From NCBI GenBank assembly GCA_005239615.1, contig SBBR01000032.1, positions 1 through 7,740 on the forward strand: a stretch of DNA of 7,740 nt, in the 5' to 3' direction. The position numbers and the translations under genes are program-made. This document shows, piece after piece, positions 5,374 through 7,740 of the stretch. Positions within the stretch are counted from its first letter, which is position 1. Each line of letters begins with the position of its first letter. The notes beneath the pieces are model-generated. The model was not told the origin of the DNA. It made no database searches and was given only the letters and a program-made list of their open reading frames with translations. The DNA is from an archaeon. GTDB taxonomy: Archaea > Iainarchaeota > Iainarchaeia > Iainarchaeales > Iainarchaeaceae.

Positions 5374-5437
5374 GGATTTTCAGAGGTTACTCCGAAATCT
5401 AGCCGAAAACCGGCACAGCAGCGCCCCTGCAAAAGCA

Positions 5438-5447
5438 TTTTATTTAA
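5438..5447 (+). promoter_or_regulatory. TATA-like box of the membrane-protein/wHTH operon
   Basis: TTTTATTTAA lies about 40 bases before ATG 5484, placing the transcript start near 5467-5470, inside the palindrome that follows. Confidence 0.4.
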
Positions 5448-5456
5448 GGAGAACGG

Positions 5457-5475
5457 CACCCGATTTAAACGGGTG
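5457..5475 (+). promoter_or_regulatory. Palindrome over the transcript start and ribosome site
   Basis: CACCCGATTTAAACGGGTG has perfect 6-base arms and a TTTAA core with one mismatched inner pair. The right arm contains the GGGTG of the ribosome site for ATG 5484. As DNA it could be the operator for the wHTH encoded second in this operon. As RNA, if the transcript begins upstream of it, it would hide the ribosome site. Which of these applies is not decided by sequence. Confidence 0.45.
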
Positions 5476-5483
5476 ATTTGGCA

Positions 5484-5792
5484 ATGACTCTCGAAATAAT
5501 ACTCTCAATAATATCCACATTATTTTCACTTGGAGCAATTTACTATTCGTTCATGCTCTCGAAAGAAACCAGCGGCGCAAAATACTGGCTATTCTTCCTC
5601 ATCGCAGCCCTGATGTTTGCGGTCGCGCACCTCGTTTCAAAAGACTTCCTAGGCATCGCCTCAGAAACCCAGTTCATTGTAAAAGAAGTCGCGGAAATCA
5701 CCGGAATGTTCTCACTCGCCTACGCCACATTCGGACTGTACTTCTCTATGAAGAAAATCCGAGAAAAAATCGGCAAAGAACTAGAGGAATAA
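5484..5792 (+). CDS. Small three-TM membrane protein, first gene of a wHTH pair
   Basis: This encodes 102 residues from ATG 5484. GGGTGA (5471-5476) lies seven bases upstream, whereas the in-frame TTG 5478 is too close to it to be the start. TM helices lie at about 2-24, 36-53 and 65-87. The loop residues (SKETSGAKYW) and a charged C-terminal tail (MKKIREKIGKELEE) suggest an N-out or N-in helical bundle with a cytoplasmic tail. It resembles small archaeal three-TM proteins of unknown role found next to transcription regulators. No catalytic motif is seen. The next gene starts three bases after its stop, so the two are co-translated. Confidence 0.75.
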   Translation: MTLEIILSIISTLFSLGAIYYSFMLSKETSGAKYWLFFLIAALMFAVAHLVSKDFLGIASETQFIVKEVAEITGMFSLAYATFGLYFSMKKIREKIGKELEE

Positions 5793-5795
5793 AAA

Positions 5796-6077
5796 ATGGA
5801 CAAAACAGTCTTGTTCTACTGGAGCAAAGGAGCCGGCACCAGAGTAAAAATACTCAACGCCGTACACCAATGCAACAAAAAAAAGGAACCGTGTTTCCTC
5901 CAACAAATTGCGGAAAAACTAAAAATGAGCCATGTGGGAATAAAAAAACACGTCGACTTATTGGCTGAAAACGGTTATCTTAAAGAAACAAACCCAAAAG
6001 GCAAACCGATTTACCTAGAACTAACACCCGCAGGAATCGCCGTGCTAAAAGAATTCAAAAAAATGAGATGCACGTAA
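5796..6077 (+). CDS. Winged-helix transcriptional regulator, second gene of membrane/wHTH pair
   Basis: This encodes 93 residues. The first helix is FYWSKGAGTRVKILNAVHQC (about 7-26), the HTH is LQQIAEKLKMSHVGIKKHVDLLAENGYL (about 35-62), and the wing is NPKGKPIYLELTPAGIAVL. Cysteines at 26, 34 and 92 are scattered and do not form a clear metal site. AGAGGA inside the end of the previous gene is the ribosome site. Unlike the 4829-4145 pair, here the membrane protein comes first. The palindrome before the operon is a natural candidate for its binding site. Confidence 0.82.
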   Translation: MDKTVLFYWSKGAGTRVKILNAVHQCNKKKEPCFLQQIAEKLKMSHVGIKKHVDLLAENGYLKETNPKGKPIYLELTPAGIAVLKEFKKMRCT

Positions 6078-6268
6078 GATTTTTGCCGAAACTTATCCTT
6101 TGGCACCCATAAATTCCAATGGAGGTGTACTACACCGGGAGGATAACGGCCTTCGTGTAAGGGACACAAAGGTCGTCGGACATTAGGGTTTGTATGTGGT
6201 TTCAGCAAAAAACCTGACGCTTCCGACGCTTCCCATTTCCAAGAAATAAAAATCCTTATAGACCCTTC
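6078..6268. other. Convergent intergenic region with two hairpins and a short tandem repeat
   Basis: Both flanking genes end here, so no promoter is expected, and no convincing gene is seen. It holds GGTGTACTACACC (6124-6136, perfect dyad) and then a 13-bp imperfect stem: 6146-6158 with 6164-6176, one C-A mismatch, one G-U pair, 5-base loop AAGGG. A tandem GACGCTTCC pair lies at 6216-6233. Neither hairpin is followed by a T-run on plus, so simple terminators are unlikely. A small RNA or a relic mobile-element end is possible. Confidence 0.4.
6216..6233. repeat. Tandem 9-base repeat GACGCTTCC x2
   Basis: Two exact adjacent copies, 6216-6224 and 6225-6233. The repeat is short and could be replication slippage. 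Confidence 0.6.
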
Positions 6269-6781
6269 CTAACAGTTTTTTTCTTTATTCCAAGGGCACT
6301 TGTCATATACTTCTTTTGTACCATCCCAATCGAGGTCTATCCACCCGATTTCTTTGGCTGTCGATTCACCTATTTTTGTATATTTTATGCCTGCATCTTT
6401 CCAAGAATTTGTTTTTTGATCATACAAATGGGCGCACATCAAATCCGCATATTTCGATTCTATTGGTGGAACTATGCATGCAAACCCATCGTATTTGTCG
6501 TTGGCTCCAAATATGTGCCCCAATTCATGTGTTGCTACCCTAGCAGCTTTGGCTATTTCGTCTTCCCATTCGAATATCCAACATTTATGCCAGTCATTTG
6601 CAAGCGCATTTTGTGTATTATACATTTCTTCCAAATACCTTTCGCGCGGACATTGGACTGGGTCGGTGTTTTGTAAGTTAACTTCTATGCAGGTTTCAGT
6701 AAAGCCCCCAGGAACGACAGATCTCCCATCGATACATTCTAGTAGAGTTTTGTCTGCGAGACATTTAGTGCATAGCCGTAG
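6269..6781 (-). pseudogene. Metzincin-like secreted metalloprotease, 5' end removed by an insertion element
   Basis: The frame reads to ATG 6913, but its first roughly 44 codons lie inside the insertion element, so the native part is about 170 residues. The zinc motif HELGHIFGAND (first His at frame residue 129) is HExxHxxGxxD, as in metzincins that use Asp as third ligand. YADLMC about 20 residues later is a plausible Met-turn. Many cysteines (CTKCLADKTLLEC, ETC, QC, KC, AC, MC) suggest a disulfide-rich exported protein. The C-terminus, DLDWDGTKEVYDKCPWNKEKNC with D-x-D-x-DG-x5-D-x-CP, resembles one thrombospondin type-3 calcium-binding repeat. The signal peptide and prodomain are missing. 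The hybrid start inside the element gives no credible signal peptide, so the remnant is probably inactive. Confidence 0.65.
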
Positions 6782-6825
6782 GGTACACTTGATTCTTGCA
6801 TGAAAAGGTACACATGATTTTTGCA
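6782..6825 (+). repeat. Two copies of a 19-base sequence at the element's left end
   Basis: GGTACACTTGATTCTTGCA (6782-6800) and GGTACACATGATTTTTGCA (6807-6825) differ at two positions and are spaced 25 bases start to start. They lie exactly where protease coding stops and transposase upstream sequence begins, so they are likely terminal and subterminal transposase-binding sites. The matching right end is outside the window. Confidence 0.6.
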
Positions 6826-6868
6826 CGGTTTGGCTACCTACTTTTGTGGGTGGTTGAGGTTGGTTTCC

Positions 6869-7740
6869 GTGCAAACAAAATTTCAGGCAATCAATGAGTA
6901 TAAGCAAGGCCATACTGCGGTTGAATTGGCGGAAAAGTATGAAGTCAGCTTGCGTTCTATTTTTGGCTGGTTAAAACGGTTCGATGGTTCGATTGAATCG
7001 TTGAGTGATGCCCGTGCGAAAAACAGGCGGGAAAGATTGAAGGTTACCAGACCAGTAGAAGAATTGCTTCTCAAGCTCCGCACGGAGGAAATGGGTTACA
7101 AAAGGATTTCATGGAGATTGAAAAGAAAACACGGGGTAAAAATAACCCCTACCACGGTTAAGCGCTGGCTGAAAAAGCATGGGCTCTCGGGATACAAGAA
7201 AAAGAGAAAATGGAGGCGCAGACCGGATAGAACCAAAAAAATGTTCAACCAGCTATGGCGCCTCGATATCAAGGAATTCAGAATCAAGGGCGTGGGTAAA
7301 ACGTACGATTACGTCGGAATAGACGATTGTACGCGAACCCTATTTGCATACGCATACAAACACAAAAATTCTGATAATGCAATCGATTTTGTTAAACGGG
7401 TGATAAAGAAACACGGCAAGCCAGATGAGATCCGGGTTGACAACGGAACCCAGTTCGTGTACCTGCTAAAACGCAAGTACAAAAACACAAGTTGCGAAAG
7501 AAAATGCGCAGATGCACCAACAAGTTCGGCTACTTCTGTAAAGAGCAAGGAATCAAATTATCCTTCATTCCTTTCGGGCAGCAAACAAAAATGCAAAAAT
7601 AGAGCGGGCAATAAGGTCAGTGAAAGAGGAACTCATCAAGCCACAAAAATTCAAGAACCTCGACGATTTCAACAAAAAACAAACCGCCTACCTCACTTTC
7701 TATGATGACGAACGCGAGCATGGCGGCATTGGGGGAGAAA
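6869..7740 (+). pseudogene. IS481-like DDE transposase with two frameshifts (3' end outside window)
   Basis: The likely start is GTG 6869 (VQTKFQAINEYKQG), with GAGGT at 6856-6860; an earlier TTG at 6821 lies inside the end repeat. An N-terminal HTH (AVELAEKYEVSLRSIFGWLKRF) and a second HTH-like region (GYKRISWRLKRKHG...TVKRWLKKHGL) precede the catalytic core. The first Asp is in WRLDIKEF (residue 133), the second in RVDNGTQF (residue 191). The frame then shifts near the A-run at 7481-7485 into KHKLRKKMRRCTNKFGYF and KEQGIKLSFIPFGQ, and again near 7580 into NKNAKIERAIRSVKEE, which holds the catalytic Glu (GAG 7602-7604). It goes on to YDDEREHGGIGG at the right edge. Both shifts fit loss of a single base. 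As read, the enzyme is broken, so the copy is decayed or the sequence has indel errors. Confidence 0.8.

Larger units (their letters stand above)
6782..7740 (+). mobile_element. IS481-like insertion element (left part; right end outside window)
   Basis: The element is defined by the repeated end sequence at 6782-6825 and a DDE transposase reading rightward to the window edge. It interrupts the minus-strand metalloprotease gene. Target duplication cannot be checked because only one end is present. The exact left boundary could be either repeat copy. Confidence 0.65.

Noticed and set aside
6011..6208. 65-codon minus frame
   Set aside because: It is partly antisense to the wHTH end and partly in the hairpin region, with no motif and no ribosome site.
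6474..6803. 109-codon plus frame over the metalloprotease
   Set aside because: It is antisense to a frame with a clear HELGHxxGxxD zinc motif and has no features of its own.
7460..7600. Programmed -1 frameshifting in the transposase
   Set aside because: The first shift is in the right direction and near CAAAAAC, but it is not a proper X-XXY-YYZ heptamer. A second shift of the same kind would also be needed, so decay or read error is more likely.

Overview
The window looks archaeal, probably from a small-genome (DPANN-like) lineage. That placement is inference from these observations: AT-rich TATA-type boxes about 25 bases upstream of likely transcript starts, strong GGAGGT/GGTGA ribosome sites, two archaeal-style winged-helix/membrane-protein pairs, an archaeosortase-family fragment, and many short, tightly packed genes. 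No rRNA, tRNA or CRISPR array was seen.

Left part (1-3529). Three minus-strand genes form an apparent operon of envelope proteins. First comes a TM-anchored protein with a CxxCC...CxCxH domain (2130-1243), then an 81-residue TM-anchored peptide (1194-949), then a lipoprotein with a related CC...CxH domain (927 to beyond the left edge). The first two proteins end in the identical pentapeptide MVGGC. Divergent from them is a plus-strand pair: a BlaI/MecI/CopY-type repressor (2232-2612) and an M56/M48-like membrane zinc peptidase (2627-3337). The roughly 80-100 bases between the two units hold one AT-rich element usable as a TATA box in both directions and a perfect 8+5+8 palindrome with TACA/TGTA half-sites. 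The simplest model is a BlaR/BlaI-like, protease-relieved switch controlling a thiol- or metal-handling envelope operon. A 48-residue Cys-rich protein (3383-3529) follows.

Middle (3530-6077). A 3' fragment of an SRPBCC-like gene (minus) meets a 5'-truncated archaeosortase-family gene (plus) head to head, as if a deletion removed both 5' ends. Next is a minus-strand wHTH regulator overlapping a 4-TM protein gene (4829-4145). Then comes a secreted Met/His-rich protein gene whose signal peptide is split by a one-base frameshift (5319-4988). A second membrane-protein/wHTH pair (5484-6077, plus) follows, with a palindrome over its first ribosome site. Possible structured RNA lies at 4894-4975 and at 6124-6176.

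Right part (6269-7740). A metzincin-like secreted metalloprotease gene (minus), with a thrombospondin-type-3-like tail, has lost its 5' end to an insertion element. The element carries an IS481-like DDE transposase (plus) that needs two frameshifts to read through and runs off the right edge. Two copies of a 19-base sequence mark its left end.

Taken together, the left half is the most coherent unit: a sensor/protease-repressor pair facing an operon of Cys-rich exported proteins, in a neighbourhood with other Cys-rich and Met/His-rich small proteins. A role in copper or other soft-metal or thiol homeostasis is a reasonable hypothesis but is not shown by the sequence.
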